Assembly (NCBI GenBank): GCA_017883235.1
Contig: JADGNY010000013.1
Span: 1-64,000 of the forward strand
DNA from: Thermoanaerobaculia bacterium
Lineage (GTDB): Bacteria > Acidobacteriota > Thermoanaerobaculia > Gp7-AA8
Reading direction: 5' to 3'
DNA length: 64,000 nucleotides
Shown: piece by piece, positions 7,414 through 16,181 of the stretch
Layout: each line of letters starts with the position of its first letter
How positions within the stretch are numbered: the stretch's first letter is position 1
The notes under the pieces: model-generated
Databases searched by the model: none
The model's input: only the letters and a program-made list of their open reading frames with translations
Told to the model about the DNA's origin: nothing
Made by a program: the position numbers and the translations under genes

Positions 7414-10281
7414 TCAAGCAGAGCGCGCCCCAACCAACTGCCGCAATACGAACGGCAGTATCCCCCCACTCTCGTAGTAATCGACCTCGATCGGCGTATC
7501 GATACGCACGATGACCGGCACCTTCTCGGTGACACCGTTGGCGCGATGGACGACCAGCGTCGCCTTCTGGCGTGGGCGGAGCTGGCCGGTGATGCCGGTG
7601 ATGTCGAAGGTTTCCGTGCCGTCGAGGGCGAGCGACTGGGCGTTCGTCCCTTCTTCGAATTGCAGCGGGAGAACGCCCATGCCGACGAGGTTGGAGCGGT
7701 GGATGCGCTCGAAGCTCTGTGTGACCACGGCGCTCACGCCGAGGAGCTTCGTTCCCTTGGCGGCCCAATCGCGCGAGGAGCCGGTGCCGTACTCCTGGCC
7801 GGCGATGACGACGAGCGGGGTCCCGTCCTTCTGGTACGCCATCGAGGCGTCGTAGATCGACATCTGGGTTCCGTCCGGCTGGTGCTTCGTCACGCCGCCT
7901 TCGACGCCGGGGACCATCAGGTTCTTGATGCGCACGTTCGCGAACGTGCCGCGCGTCATCACACGGTCGTTGCCACGGCGCGAGCCGTAGCTGTTGAAGT
8001 CTTCGACCGGGACGCCGTTCTCGATGAGGTACTTGCCGGCCGGCGAGTTGGCCTTGATCGAGCCGGCAGGACTGATGTGGTCCGTCGTCACGGAATCGCC
8101 GAAGATGGCCAAGGCTCGGGCTCCGGTCATGTCGGCGGCCTTCCCCGTCCCCTGCTCCCCCTCGAAGAACGGCGGCTCCTGGATATAGGTCGACTGCGGG
8201 TCCCACGAATAGAGCAGCCCGCCGGTCGACGGGATCTCATTCCAGAGCGGGTTCTGATCGGCGAAGTTGGCGTAGAGCGTCCGGAACGATTGCGGATCGA
8301 GCGCATCGGCCATGCACGTACGCACCTCATCCATCGACGGCCAGATCTCATGCAGGTAGACGTCTTCGCCGTGCGAGCCGCGGCCGAGCGGCTCTTTGGT
8401 CATGTCGATGTCGATACGTCCCGCCAGCGCGAAGGCGACCACGAGCGGCGGCGACATGAGGAAGTTGGCGCGGATCGACTGGTGGACGCGCGCCTCGAAG
8501 TTGCGGTTGCCGGAGAGCACGCTGACACCGACGAGATCGTGCCGGGTGATCGCTTCTTCGATGCGCGGATCGAGCGGCCCGGAGTTGCCGATGCAGGTGG
8601 TGCAACCGTAGCCGACAGTGTAGAAGCCGAGCTGATCGAGGTAGGGCTGCAGTCCGCTGCGGTGGTAGTAGTCGGTGACGACGCGCGAGCCCGGCGCCAG
8701 CGAGGTCTTGACCACGCGCGGCACGCGCAGCCCTTTCTCGACCGCCTTCTTGGCGAGCAGGCCGGCGGCGAGCATCACCGAGGGGTTCGATGTGTTCGTG
8801 CAGGAAGTGATGGCGGCGATGAGGACGTCGCCGTCATGCAGCTCGGCCACGGCCATCGGGAACTCGTCCGCCAGCGAATCGGCGGTGACGCGGTCGGGTG
8901 TGGGCCGGTTGTTGACCATCTCCTCTTCGGTGAGGACGCTCGTGTTCTTCTTCGCCGAGGCGAGCGCGTTCGGGGCCGTCCCCTGTTCGCCGCCGCCGGT
9001 GATGGTGTGCTCGGGACCGGTCGAGGTCACGCCGAGGAGCGTCTTCGCTTTCCGGGCCATCCCTGTTTTGCCGTAGCCGGCCGGCGCCGGCTTCCGCAGC
9101 ATCTCCTGGAACGCACGCTGGATGTCGTCGAGCTCGATGCGGTCCTGCGGCCGCTTCGGTCCGGCCACGCTGGCGCGGACGGTGGAGAGGTCGAGCTCGA
9201 GGACGGTGGTGTACTCGATGTCGCCGTCCTTCGGCATCCCGAAGAGTCCCTGCGCCTTGAAGTAGGCGCGCAGCGCGTTGATGTGCTCGTCGCTCCGGCC
9301 GGTCATGCGCATGTAACGGCAGGTCTCTTCGTCGATCGGGAAGTAGCCCATCGTGGCGCCGTATTCGGGGGCCATGTTGGCGATGGTGGCGCGGTCGGCC
9401 AGCGCCAGCGAGGCCGCGCCGTCGCCGAAGTATTCGACGAACTTGCCGACGACTTTGGCCTTGCGCAGCATCTCGGTGATGGTCAGCACGAGGTCGGTGG
9501 CGGTGACGCCTTCACGCAGTGCTCCTTTCAAATGCACGCCGACGACATCAGGCGTGAGGAAGTAGACCGGTTGCCCGAGCATGCCCGCCTCGGCCTCGAT
9601 CCCGCCGACGCCCCAGGCCACGATGCCGAGGCCGTTGATCATGGTCGTGTGCGAGTCGGTGCCGACGAGCGTGTCGGGATACCAGACGCCGTCCTTCTCC
9701 AGCACTCCTCGGGCGAGGTATTCGAGGTTGACCTGATGGACGATGCCGATGCCGGGCGGCACGACGCCGAATCCGTTGAAGGCCTGCGTCCCCCATTTCA
9801 GAAACTGATAACGCTGCTGATTGCGCTTGAACTCGATGTCCATGTTGAGCTGCAGGGCGTCGGGGCGATTGGAGTAGTCGACCTGCACGGAGTGATCGAC
9901 GACGAGATCGACCGGCACCAGCGGCTCGATGATCTTCGGATCGGCGCCCATTCGTTTTGCGGCGGAACGCATCGCGGCGAGGTCGACGAGAAGCGGGACG
10001 CCGGTGAAGTCCTGCAGCAGGACGCGGGCGACCATGAACGGGATCTCATCGGTTCTCTCGGCGCTGGCTTGCCAGTTGGCGAGCGTCCGGACGTCGTTTT
10101 CGGAGATCTTCCTGCCGTCGACGTTGCGGAGGACCGACTCCAGAACGATGCGGATCGAGACGGGCAGTTTCGACACGTTGCCGACACCGGCCGCTTCGAG
10201 CCTGGGAAGAGAGTAGAACTGTCCGCGGCGCCCATCGCCGAGGTCGAAGGAATCGAGAGTATTGAAGGTATTGTGAGGCAT
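7414..10281 (-). CDS. acnA: Aconitate hydratase A
   Basis: Citrate/isocitrate isomerase of the TCA cycle, cytoplasmic, AcnA/IRP1 class, full length (about 955 aa). Counting from the upstream ATG at 10287, the 4Fe-4S ligands are C496 ([12 protein letters not shown]) and C562/C565 ([12 protein letters not shown]). Substrate-site motifs seen include [64 protein letters not shown] and [11 protein letters not shown]. Two ATGs are possible. I prefer 10281 because AGAGGA lies 5 bases before it, whereas it touches the ATG at 10287. The gene stands alone. A large open frame on the opposite strand is a codon-usage artefact. A decayed copy of its 3' end lies at 358-457. Confidence 0.97.
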   Translation of the reverse strand: MPHNTFNTLDSFDLGDGRRGQFYSLPRLEAAGVGNVSKLPVSIRIVLESVLRNVDGRKISENDVRTLANWQASAERTDEIPFMVARVLLQDFTGVPLLVDLAAMRSAAKRMGADPKIIEPLVPVDLVVDHSVQVDYSNRPDALQLNMDIEFKRNQQRYQFLKWGTQAFNGFGVVPPGIGIVHQVNLEYLARGVLEKDGVWYPDTLVGTDSHTTMINGLGIVAWGVGGIEAEAGMLGQPVYFLTPDVVGVHLKGALREGVTATDLVLTITEMLRKAKVVGKFVEYFGDGAASLALADRATIANMAPEYGATMGYFPIDEETCRYMRMTGRSDEHINALRAYFKAQGLFGMPKDGDIEYTTVLELDLSTVRASVAGPKRPQDRIELDDIQRAFQEMLRKPAPAGYGKTGMARKAKTLLGVTSTGPEHTITGGGEQGTAPNALASAKKNTSVLTEEEMVNNRPTPDRVTADSLADEFPMAVAELHDGDVLIAAITSCTNTSNPSVMLAAGLLAKKAVEKGLRVPRVVKTSLAPGSRVVTDYYHRSGLQPYLDQLGFYTVGYGCTTCIGNSGPLDPRIEEAITRHDLVGVSVLSGNRNFEARVHQSIRANFLMSPPLVVAFALAGRIDIDMTKEPLGRGSHGEDVYLHEIWPSMDEVRTCMADALDPQSFRTLYANFADQNPLWNEIPSTGGLLYSWDPQSTYIQEPPFFEGEQGTGKAADMTGARALAIFGDSVTTDHISPAGSIKANSPAGKYLIENGVPVEDFNSYGSRRGNDRVMTRGTFANVRIKNLMVPGVEGGVTKHQPDGTQMSIYDASMAYQKDGTPLVVIAGQEYGTGSSRDWAAKGTKLLGVSAVVTQSFERIHRSNLVGMGVLPLQFEEGTNAQSLALDGTETFDITGITGQLRPRQKATLVVHRANGVTEKVPVIVRIDTPIEVDYYESGGILPFVLRQLVGARSA

Positions 10282-10392
10282 TTCCATCCTCTGATGCGGA
10301 ATGGCGCGTGAGGGAGGCTGCGCGCGAGGGCGACTATATCAAAGCGATTCCGGGCGCGTTTCTTGATGGGCTTTTGCGACAGGAGGCAGACG

Positions 10393-10899
10393 ATGTCCGA
10401 AGGGAAGCAGGAGTTTCTCGCTACCTATGACGAAGAGCACGCCAAAACGATGCGTGTGCTGAGGGCGTATCCACGAGAGAAACTCGATCTCCGCCCTCAC
10501 CCGAAGGCGAAGACGGCCCATGAGCTTGCGTTCGTTTTCATCCTCGAGTGCGCCCTCGGCACGAAGGTCTGGCACGACGAGTACGCCAACGGCGTTCCCG
10601 CCGGCGGATCGGGAACGCCCACACCACCGGAGGATTGGGATGAGCTTCTGGCCACCCTGCAAAAGGCATCCAAGGATTTCCGCGATCTCGTCAGTTCCGC
10701 GCCCGATGAGGAGCTCCACGAGAGCGTTCACTTCATGACCGGGCCAAAGACCATGGCACCGATCTCGCGCAAAGACTGGCTCTGGTTCCTGCTGCACGAC
10801 CAGATCCATCATCGCGGCCAGTTCTCGGTCTATCTGCGGATGGCGGACGGGAAGGTGCCGTCGATTTACGGACCGAGCGGGGATGAGCCGTGGATTTGA
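10393..10899 (+). CDS. DinB-family metal-binding four-helix protein
   Basis: 168 aa from the ATG preceded by GACAGGAGGCAGACG, a strong ribosome-binding site; an upstream in-frame ATG at 10363 lacks one. The DinB/YfiT signature is visible: an N-terminal helix with EEH (about residue 17), TAHELAFVFILECAL in the second helix, and LHDQIHHRGQFSVYLRM near the C-terminus, providing the histidines that bind a divalent metal. Members act as thiol-dependent transferases or are stress-induced; the substrate is unknown. It is divergent from acnA. Confidence 0.9.
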   Translation: MSEGKQEFLATYDEEHAKTMRVLRAYPREKLDLRPHPKAKTAHELAFVFILECALGTKVWHDEYANGVPAGGSGTPTPPEDWDELLATLQKASKDFRDLVSSAPDEELHESVHFMTGPKTMAPISRKDWLWFLLHDQIHHRGQFSVYLRMADGKVPSIYGPSGDEPWI

Positions 10900-10910
10900 G
10901 TTAGCACGGT

Positions 10911-11038
10911 CGGAGCGCTGGCGTCTCGCCGGCTGGCCCGGCGCGCGTCTCGCCGCCGGGTTACCAGCAACTGTTTGGAGTCTTGCCGGGTCGGGGGCGA
11001 GACGCCCCCGGGCCAGCCGGCGAGACGCCAGCGCTCCG
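10911..11038. repeat. Inverted repeat GGAGCGCTGGCGTCTCGCCG, copy 1
   Basis: Outer arms CGGAGCGCTGGCGTCTCGCC and its reverse complement enclose about 70 bp with a second nested pair (GTCTCGCC/GGCGAGAC). Related elements occur at 17406-17531, 39525-39602 (one arm) and 30881-30961 (variant). All are intergenic. The arms read as SAGVSPAG-like peptides, which is only translation of the repeat. Confidence 0.85.
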
Positions 11039-11043
11039 TCCGA

Positions 11044-12498
11044 CTACATCGCCAGCGACTCTGCTTCCGCCAGTCTGGCTTCGCTCTCGCCGTGGGCGCG
11101 GAGGAAGGAGGCGGGGTCGCTGAGGACGCTGCCCATGCGCATTCCTTTGCGGATGGCGGTCAGCGTGACCTTGCGGGTGGCGATCGCGGCGAGCAGGCCG
11201 AGGTGGGTTCTCAGCTTCCCTTCCCGCTCGTAACGGACGTCCATGGCGTGCTTCCAGAGACCGGCGTACTCGCGGTAGAACTCCTCGAGAGGAAGCTTGG
11301 TCGGCAGCACGGTGTGGGCGATGTCGAAAAGCTCCCAGTCGCGCGTGACCACCGAGTCGACCGTCTCGTCCCAGAGATCGGTGCCGGGGAGCGGTGTGAG
11401 GACGGAGAAGCCGGAGTTGTACGCCCCGGTCTCGTCGACCCAATGCTTCAGCTTCTCGAAATCGGAGCGGTCCCAGGTTGGGTCGATGATGAAGTTCGGC
11501 GTGTATCCGATTCCGAGGTCCTGGAGGATGCGGATGGCCTGGTTGTTGTGGTCGGCGGTGTTCCGCTTGTTGACCGACTTCAGACCGGCATCGTCGATCT
11601 TCTCCAGTCCGAGGAACACGGTCATGCGACCGCACTCCTTCCACTGCTCGACCACGTCGGGAAATTTGCAGATGATGTCGCTGCGGGTCTGGATCGTGAA
11701 GTGCTTGCGGATGCCCGATTTCGCGATCGCTTTGCCCAGCTCGCGGCCGCGTTTCACGTTCATCCAGAAGATGTCGTCGGTGATGAAGACGTTCGGCGCA
11801 TCGATCTGCTGGAGCTCTTTGACCACGCGGTCGGGCGATTTCTCCCGGAACGTGCTCTCGTGGAACTTCCAGACCGAGCAGAAGTTGCACTTGAAGGGAC
11901 AACCGCGCGCCGTTTCCAGAAGGGCCAGCGGACGCCGGAAGTTGATGTAGTACTCCGAGGCGTACTCCTTGATGAGATGGCGGGCGGGCATCGGGAGGTT
12001 GTCGATGTTTCCGCGCGCGGGGGCGTGGCCGGTGTCGATCGGACCGTTACGGTCATTGATCAGCAGTCCCGGCACACTCTTCAGATCGTGCTTCTTCCCC
12101 CAGGCTTCGACCAGCGGAGGCATGACTTCTTCCCCATCGCCGACGACGATGACGTCGACGGCCGGCTTGAGGAACCATTGCGGATCGCGCGAGGCGTCAT
12201 GTCCGCCGACGACGATGAGCACGCCCGGCATCTCTTCGCGGACGCGGCGCGCAAGGCGCAGCGCGCGAAAACGTTCGGTGGTGAAGTTGCACTGAAGGCC
12301 GACGATGTCCGGCCCGAAGGCGCGCATTTTGGCCAGTCCGGGTTCAACGCCGTCGAGGCGCATGTCGACGATCTGGCAGGTGTGCCCTTCCAGCTCGAGA
12401 CCGCCGGCGACGCACTCCATCCCCAGCGGCTCGACGAAGGTGATCATCTCCAGGCCGATAATGCCGCCGATCGGGGCTTTGAGGAATGAGATTTTCAT
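11044..12498 (-). CDS. B12-binding domain radical SAM protein
   Basis: 484 aa. The start at MKISFLKAPIGG is chosen because the open frame further upstream runs through hicB. Residues about 1-145 form a cobalamin-binding Rossmann domain (PLGMECVAGGLELEGH, DIVGLQC, VLIVVGGHDAS, DVIVVGDGEEVMPPL). The radical SAM core follows, with the 4Fe-4S motif CPFKCNFC (C200, C204, C207), then ITDDIFWMN and FTIQTRSDI. The last about 100 residues resemble the C-terminal extension of this class. Such enzymes methylate or rearrange unreactive carbons or build lipids and cofactors; the substrate cannot be deduced. It is not obviously co-transcribed with hicAB, which lies 67 bp upstream on the same strand. Confidence 0.92.
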   Translation of the reverse strand: MKISFLKAPIGGIIGLEMITFVEPLGMECVAGGLELEGHTCQIVDMRLDGVEPGLAKMRAFGPDIVGLQCNFTTERFRALRLARRVREEMPGVLIVVGGHDASRDPQWFLKPAVDVIVVGDGEEVMPPLVEAWGKKHDLKSVPGLLINDRNGPIDTGHAPARGNIDNLPMPARHLIKEYASEYYINFRRPLALLETARGCPFKCNFCSVWKFHESTFREKSPDRVVKELQQIDAPNVFITDDIFWMNVKRGRELGKAIAKSGIRKHFTIQTRSDIICKFPDVVEQWKECGRMTVFLGLEKIDDAGLKSVNKRNTADHNNQAIRILQDLGIGYTPNFIIDPTWDRSDFEKLKHWVDETGAYNSGFSVLTPLPGTDLWDETVDSVVTRDWELFDIAHTVLPTKLPLEEFYREYAGLWKHAMDVRYEREGKLRTHLGLLAAIATRKVTLTAIRKGMRMGSVLSDPASFLRAHGESEARLAEAESLAM

Positions 12499-12565
12499 GT
12501 GTGGGCATGATAACCCGGTTACGCGGTCTCGCGGTTGCGGGGTCCCGCGGTGAGTGGTCCGCGCG

Positions 12566-12787
12566 TCAGGCGCCGACCACGACGTATTCGGCGATCGAGG
12601 TTGAGGTCGGAATGGGAAGGCCGTCTTCCTGAAGGCCTTCGATGTGAAGTTGAATCGCCTCGTGCATGTTCTTCTCGGTTTCCTCAATCGTGTCGCCCGT
12701 GGCAACACAGCCAGGCAGATCCGGCGAGTAAGACGAGTAGTTGTCACCAGCTTCTTCAACGACGATCAAAAAACGATGCATGTTCAT
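12566..12787 (-). CDS. hicB: HicB-family antitoxin
   Basis: 73 aa, the short HicB form consisting of the partial RNase-H-like domain (FLIVVEEAGDNYSSYSPDLP, GCVATGDTIEETEKNMHEAI, HIEGLQEDGLPIP) without a C-terminal DNA-binding extension. It neutralises the HicA mRNA interferase. The ATG overlaps the hicA stop by 4 bp (ATGA), indicating translational coupling with toxin first, antitoxin second, the usual hicAB order. Confidence 0.93.
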   Translation of the reverse strand: MNMHRFLIVVEEAGDNYSSYSPDLPGCVATGDTIEETEKNMHEAIQLHIEGLQEDGLPIPTSTSIAEYVVVGA

Positions 12788-12978
12788 TTCAGGCCCGCCT
12801 GCCGAAGGATACTTTCGAATGTTTTGGGCGACAAATCATCGCTCGGTTTTCCAGCGATCGTAACGCGACCTGACTTGGAGGGATGCTTGAATTGACGATG
12901 ACTACTCCCTCCTGATTTCACCTGACACCAACCATCCTGCTCGATGATCCGAATCGCCTCCCGAACCTTCGTTGGCAT
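12784..12978 (-). CDS. hicA: HicA-family toxin (mRNA interferase)
   Basis: 64 aa, full family length. It has the dsRBD-like fold signature: VREAIRIIEQDGWCQV, then KSGGSSHRQFKHP with the catalytic H27, then GRVTIAGKPSDDLSPKT and SILRQAGL. The family cleaves mRNA and arrests growth when unopposed. All expected residues are present, so with hicB this is an intact type II system, unlike the broken higB at 2629-2769. Confidence 0.93.
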   Translation of the reverse strand: MPTKVREAIRIIEQDGWCQVKSGGSSHRQFKHPSKSGRVTIAGKPSDDLSPKTFESILRQAGLK

Positions 12979-13012
12979 CGCTTCATTCTAGACACAGAAG
13001 ACGCAAAATGCC

Positions 13013-13137
13013 CTACCCCCTCCCCTGCGCGATCCTTCTGGCCTCGGGTAACGCGCGCAGGCGCAGCATGGCGATGGTGCCGAGGATGGGCCCGGGGGCG
13101 AGGACGGCGAAGGCCCAGCGCCAGCCGACGGCGTGCT
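13013..13137 (-). pseudogene. Duplicated 3' end of the MFS transporter gene
   Basis: Positions 13015-13137 match 16184-16306, the last codons of the MFS gene, with only two mismatches that I can see in 123 bp. Read on the minus strand it encodes the final about 40 residues of the transporter (GWRWAFAVLAPGPILGTIA, then ALPEARRIAQGRG) followed by a TAG stop, while the real gene uses TGA. There is no gene body upstream, because an IS630 remnant begins immediately at 13138. The two copies are in direct orientation and bracket about 3.05 kb. Confidence 0.92.
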
Positions 13138-13143
13138 ATCTCA

Positions 13144-13320
13144 CCCTTCACTTCACCCACCTACCTATTCGTCGTGGCTCAACCAAGTCGAGATCTGGTT
13201 CTCAAAGACGAGCGTGATGTCATCGCCCGCGGCGTCTTCACATCAGTCCCCGACCTTCGACGAAAACTCATGAACTACATCAAGCGCCATAACGACGCCC
13301 TCGTCCCATCGAATGGAGCT
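13144..13320 (+). mobile_element. Frameshifted C-terminal remnant of an IS630-family transposase
   Basis: Across three frames one reads LHFT, then YSSWLNQVEIWFSK, then ERDVIARGVFTSVPDLRRK and LMNYIKRHNDA, the well-conserved C-terminal end of IS630/Tc1-type DDE transposases. At least two frame changes separate the pieces: one between LHFT and YSSW and one between WFSK and ERDV, the latter consistent with a 2-base loss. Only about 60 codons remain and the DDE residues are absent. It is inactive and starts at the edge of the 123-bp duplication. Confidence 0.82.
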
Positions 13321-13408
13321 ACGTCGATGTATCGCGCCGAGTCACTGGCCCCGTTCGTCGAAGACGCTCCGCTAGGTGGGAGACGGTGGTCGGTGGGACC
13401 GACGCCAC

Positions 13409-13618
13409 TCAGGAACAGATCATCCTGCAAACGAGTTCGTGACGAGGCTGTCCGTCAGGCCCGATCACGATCTGGTCTTCGCAGATACGCTGGCAATCCT
13501 CCGCCATGAGACCGTGTTTGTTTAACAAACTCGCAAAGTCAGCAGTCAGGGCGCTCAGCCGTTGCTGTCGTTCGGTGAAGTCGAGTCCACGAGCCTCGTT
13601 AATCGGATCATTCGCCAT
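13409..13618 (-). CDS. Small hypothetical protein overlapping the 803-aa gene
   Basis: 69 aa, with no family I recognise. A helical N-terminal part (FTERQQRLSALTADFASLLNK) is followed by a C-terminal piece with IVIGPDGQP and two cysteines. Its ATG lies 11 bp inside the end of the upstream secreted-protein gene, so the two are probably translated from one mRNA. No signal peptide, so cytoplasmic. It may be a partner or regulator of the larger product (inference). It lies inside the segment bracketed by the MFS duplication. Confidence 0.6.
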   Translation of the reverse strand: MANDPINEARGLDFTERQQRLSALTADFASLLNKHGLMAEDCQRICEDQIVIGPDGQPRHELVCRMICS

Positions 13619-16019
13619 TGTGTCTATTCCTTATCTCAAGCTCCTGAACCTGAAGTGGAGAGATATCAGGCTCTGCGATAAGCGTCTTTCCGTTCCCGCT
13701 CCAGGCATGAATGGCCACCGGAGTCCCCGCGATCAGGTTTGCCAGAGTCACCGTCCAGACGCCATCCTTCGACGATCCCCAGTCCGATCCGATCGGCGTG
13801 AGATTCGCGGCTGAAACGATATCTGCACCAGTTACCGAGAATAGCATCGGAACCGTTGCATTCGCCTCATCTCCCTTTTTGATCTCTCCCCGTTTCATCG
13901 AAATCACGATTGATCCCGATCCGTTTGTTGCCAGAATAGCTCGGGCGCCAGTGCTGATGGTGAACCGTGAAGGCTTCGACTCTTTTTCAGGCTCGCCGGG
14001 AGAGACGTAAGTAATCTCAGCCATGTCTCCATTGTTGTTACTCACAGGCCATCGGCTCGTGTAGATCTCCCGCTCCCAGTCTCGTGCGCCCTTCGCGTAC
14101 GAGACGGTCGCATAGACTTTCTTTACCTCACATCCCTTCCTCAGACCCTTGCTGACAGAATCGAACGTCAATTTCGCGAAACGCCCGTCGGTGCCCACCG
14201 TGACAGTGTTCGCTGAAAGATAGAACGTTGGCCCGTCTTTCGGTATCACCTTCGCCATCACGGCGGCCACAACCTTCGGAACTACCTTTTTTGACTTCTT
14301 CTTCTCTACCTGGGGCTCTTCCGGTGGCTTCGGCGGTACTTCAACCGTCGTCACTTTGAGCAGTCCGACTACACGGTCAGCGAGAATATTCCTGGAGCCT
14401 GCGAGGGTCAACGTGGACTGTTTGCCATCATCGAACACGGTTCCATTCGTCTGGTCGGTGAAGAAATCGACCTCTCGGACGGGTGCCTGAAACATACCAC
14501 GACTGAAGCTGTCGCGCGCGACCACGCCTACGACACGCGGCCACAACAAGGACGGTGTTGCAGTTGCTCGCAGTCTTTCCGGGAGCGCTTCAACAAACTT
14601 CTTGTAGTTTCCTTCCTGAGCGTCGCTGATCAAGCTGCCAGCGACGTCCTCCTGGATGCCTGCATTCGCAACAATTTCTTTTACCTTACCTAGAAGCGAG
14701 TCGTATCTCGCTGGTCTAGCCACTTTGCCGTTCTGTGAGTTTCGAAACGTCGTCTGCGCAGTATAAAACGCCATGGAGCAAGGCACGACCTCATTGGAAA
14801 TCAGATCGTGAACTGAGCCCTTCTCTTGAGGGTCGGCTAGCGGGAATAGGACCAAAGCAGTCACGTCGTAGGTTCTAGGAACGAGGGCGTCCTCACGGTT
14901 TCCGAACATCGCGCCGAGACGAACCTCGATACTGTTCTCAGCGGCTCTGGAGACGGTCATTACGCCGTTGAAGTCTCGAGTCAGCGTGTTGCTAAGCCGA
15001 TCGTTCTGGGACCGCAGCCCCCCGCCAATACGCGCATTAGACGTCATACCCTGAAGAGCAAGCGCTAACTCGCGCATCCGCTCGTAGGAATCAGAATGGA
15101 GTGACGCCGACACAGTGTCGGTCACGAGAAGCGGAATTGTCTCTAGTGGCGTTTCATCGCAACGGTTAACTCCGGCCGCGTCGAGTACGGCCACGTTTTG
15201 CAGCTCTTCAGCCAACCTTAGCTCGGCATCAGCGCACGATCCCTTTTCACAGACATGAATCGCCGCTTTGGCTCTTTCGGCTCGATCCCGAGACTCTCTG
15301 GCGAACCGTGTAGCGCTCACGTGCTGCGAACCGGGAAGATTCTGTCCATCAGGCCCCTTGGCCGTACTGAAAAATGACACCGTTGTATAGGCATCGTAGC
15401 CTCGCGTGGCGGCGGTCGGGGATACGGTCACAAGGAGTCGGACCAGGTATGGCTTGGTGTGCATTTGTACGGCGGCATCGCGAACGTAGTTGCTCATCAG
15501 CGAGACTCGTTGCATCAGCGCTGTCGCGGCTGCATACTTCATAGAGGGGTCGACTTCGGTGTCACCGGCGGGCAGCGGAGCCGCTAGCGTTCTTTCCACG
15601 TGAGCAGGAGCCGCGGCAACGTCTGCTAGACTGCCTGGCTGCCTCGAATCGGTGCGCTTCTCGGTTGTCTTCGTGCCGGTGTTGTCAGTGTCAGTTTCTC
15701 GCGACATGCTGGACGTGACGTCCTGACCCCGCGCCGTCAGTGATGCTAGAAGAGCACTGAACTCTGCCGTTCCCTGGGTGCGTGTCAAGGGAACGGCCTC
15801 GCTCAGTGCCGTCTTCTCGTCCATCGTGTAGTGCGGCTGCAGCGATTCGACGTAGTCATCGAAAGGCGCAACCGACTGCACAGCAACCTGCACGGAGGCA
15901 ACATCGTCCTGACGCCGCTCGCGCCAGGGATTCACATTCACACGCCACGACGCAAAACCCGATGGGACCAGAAGATAGGTCATTAGGAAGGTTGCGGTCC
16001 ATTTCTTTCGACGGGTCAT
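13608..16019 (-). CDS. Secreted protein of unknown function, 803 aa
   Basis: I do not recognise a family. The start is set at MTRRKKWTATFLMTYLLVPSG, preceded by AAAGGAG with good spacing. A signal peptide ends near GFASW. Residues about 70-160 look disordered and Ser/Thr/Asp-rich. Then comes a folded alpha/beta region with YLVRLLVTVSPTA and GYDAYTTVSFFS, and a middle part with VRLGAMFGNREDALVPRTYD. A lysine-rich linker (QVEKKKSKKVVPK, about residue 585) leads to a C-terminal beta-rich region. No catalytic motif was seen. The gene lies in the 3.05-kb interval between two copies of the MFS 3' end, next to an IS630 remnant, and appears less GC-rich than neighbouring housekeeping genes, consistent with acquisition. 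Confidence 0.75.
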   Translation of the reverse strand: MTRRKKWTATFLMTYLLVPSGFASWRVNVNPWRERRQDDVASVQVAVQSVAPFDDYVESLQPHYTMDEKTALSEAVPLTRTQGTAEFSALLASLTARGQDVTSSMSRETDTDNTGTKTTEKRTDSRQPGSLADVAAAPAHVERTLAAPLPAGDTEVDPSMKYAAATALMQRVSLMSNYVRDAAVQMHTKPYLVRLLVTVSPTAATRGYDAYTTVSFFSTAKGPDGQNLPGSQHVSATRFARESRDRAERAKAAIHVCEKGSCADAELRLAEELQNVAVLDAAGVNRCDETPLETIPLLVTDTVSASLHSDSYERMRELALALQGMTSNARIGGGLRSQNDRLSNTLTRDFNGVMTVSRAAENSIEVRLGAMFGNREDALVPRTYDVTALVLFPLADPQEKGSVHDLISNEVVPCSMAFYTAQTTFRNSQNGKVARPARYDSLLGKVKEIVANAGIQEDVAGSLISDAQEGNYKKFVEALPERLRATATPSLLWPRVVGVVARDSFSRGMFQAPVREVDFFTDQTNGTVFDDGKQSTLTLAGSRNILADRVVGLLKVTTVEVPPKPPEEPQVEKKKSKKVVPKVVAAVMAKVIPKDGPTFYLSANTVTVGTDGRFAKLTFDSVSKGLRKGCEVKKVYATVSYAKGARDWEREIYTSRWPVSNNNGDMAEITYVSPGEPEKESKPSRFTISTGARAILATNGSGSIVISMKRGEIKKGDEANATVPMLFSVTGADIVSAANLTPIGSDWGSSKDGVWTVTLANLIAGTPVAIHAWSGNGKTLIAEPDISPLQVQELEIRNRHNGE

Positions 16020-16181
16020 CGACGCTCCTTTGGCCGGGTCACGAGGAAACGGCATCGCTGGACGACACATCTATTCGGCCGAATCCTCATCTCATTTATC
16101 AAGACGGACAAAGCTATTGGTTTCCGTCAACCGACTACACCGGCTCCTATCGCTGCCGACACTCGAGTCCTTCTCCGTACC

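Noticed and set aside
7546-10311. 921-codon open frame antisense to acnA
   Set aside because: Exact mirror of a well-conserved enzyme gene. High GC third positions remove stops on the opposite strand, and the translation (VDEVGAVD-, GDDVER-like strings) has no fold-like pattern.
12499-12759. N-terminal extension of the radical SAM protein
   Set aside because: It overlaps hicB, lacks sense with the B12-binding domain start, and MKISFLKAP is a normal N-terminus for the family.
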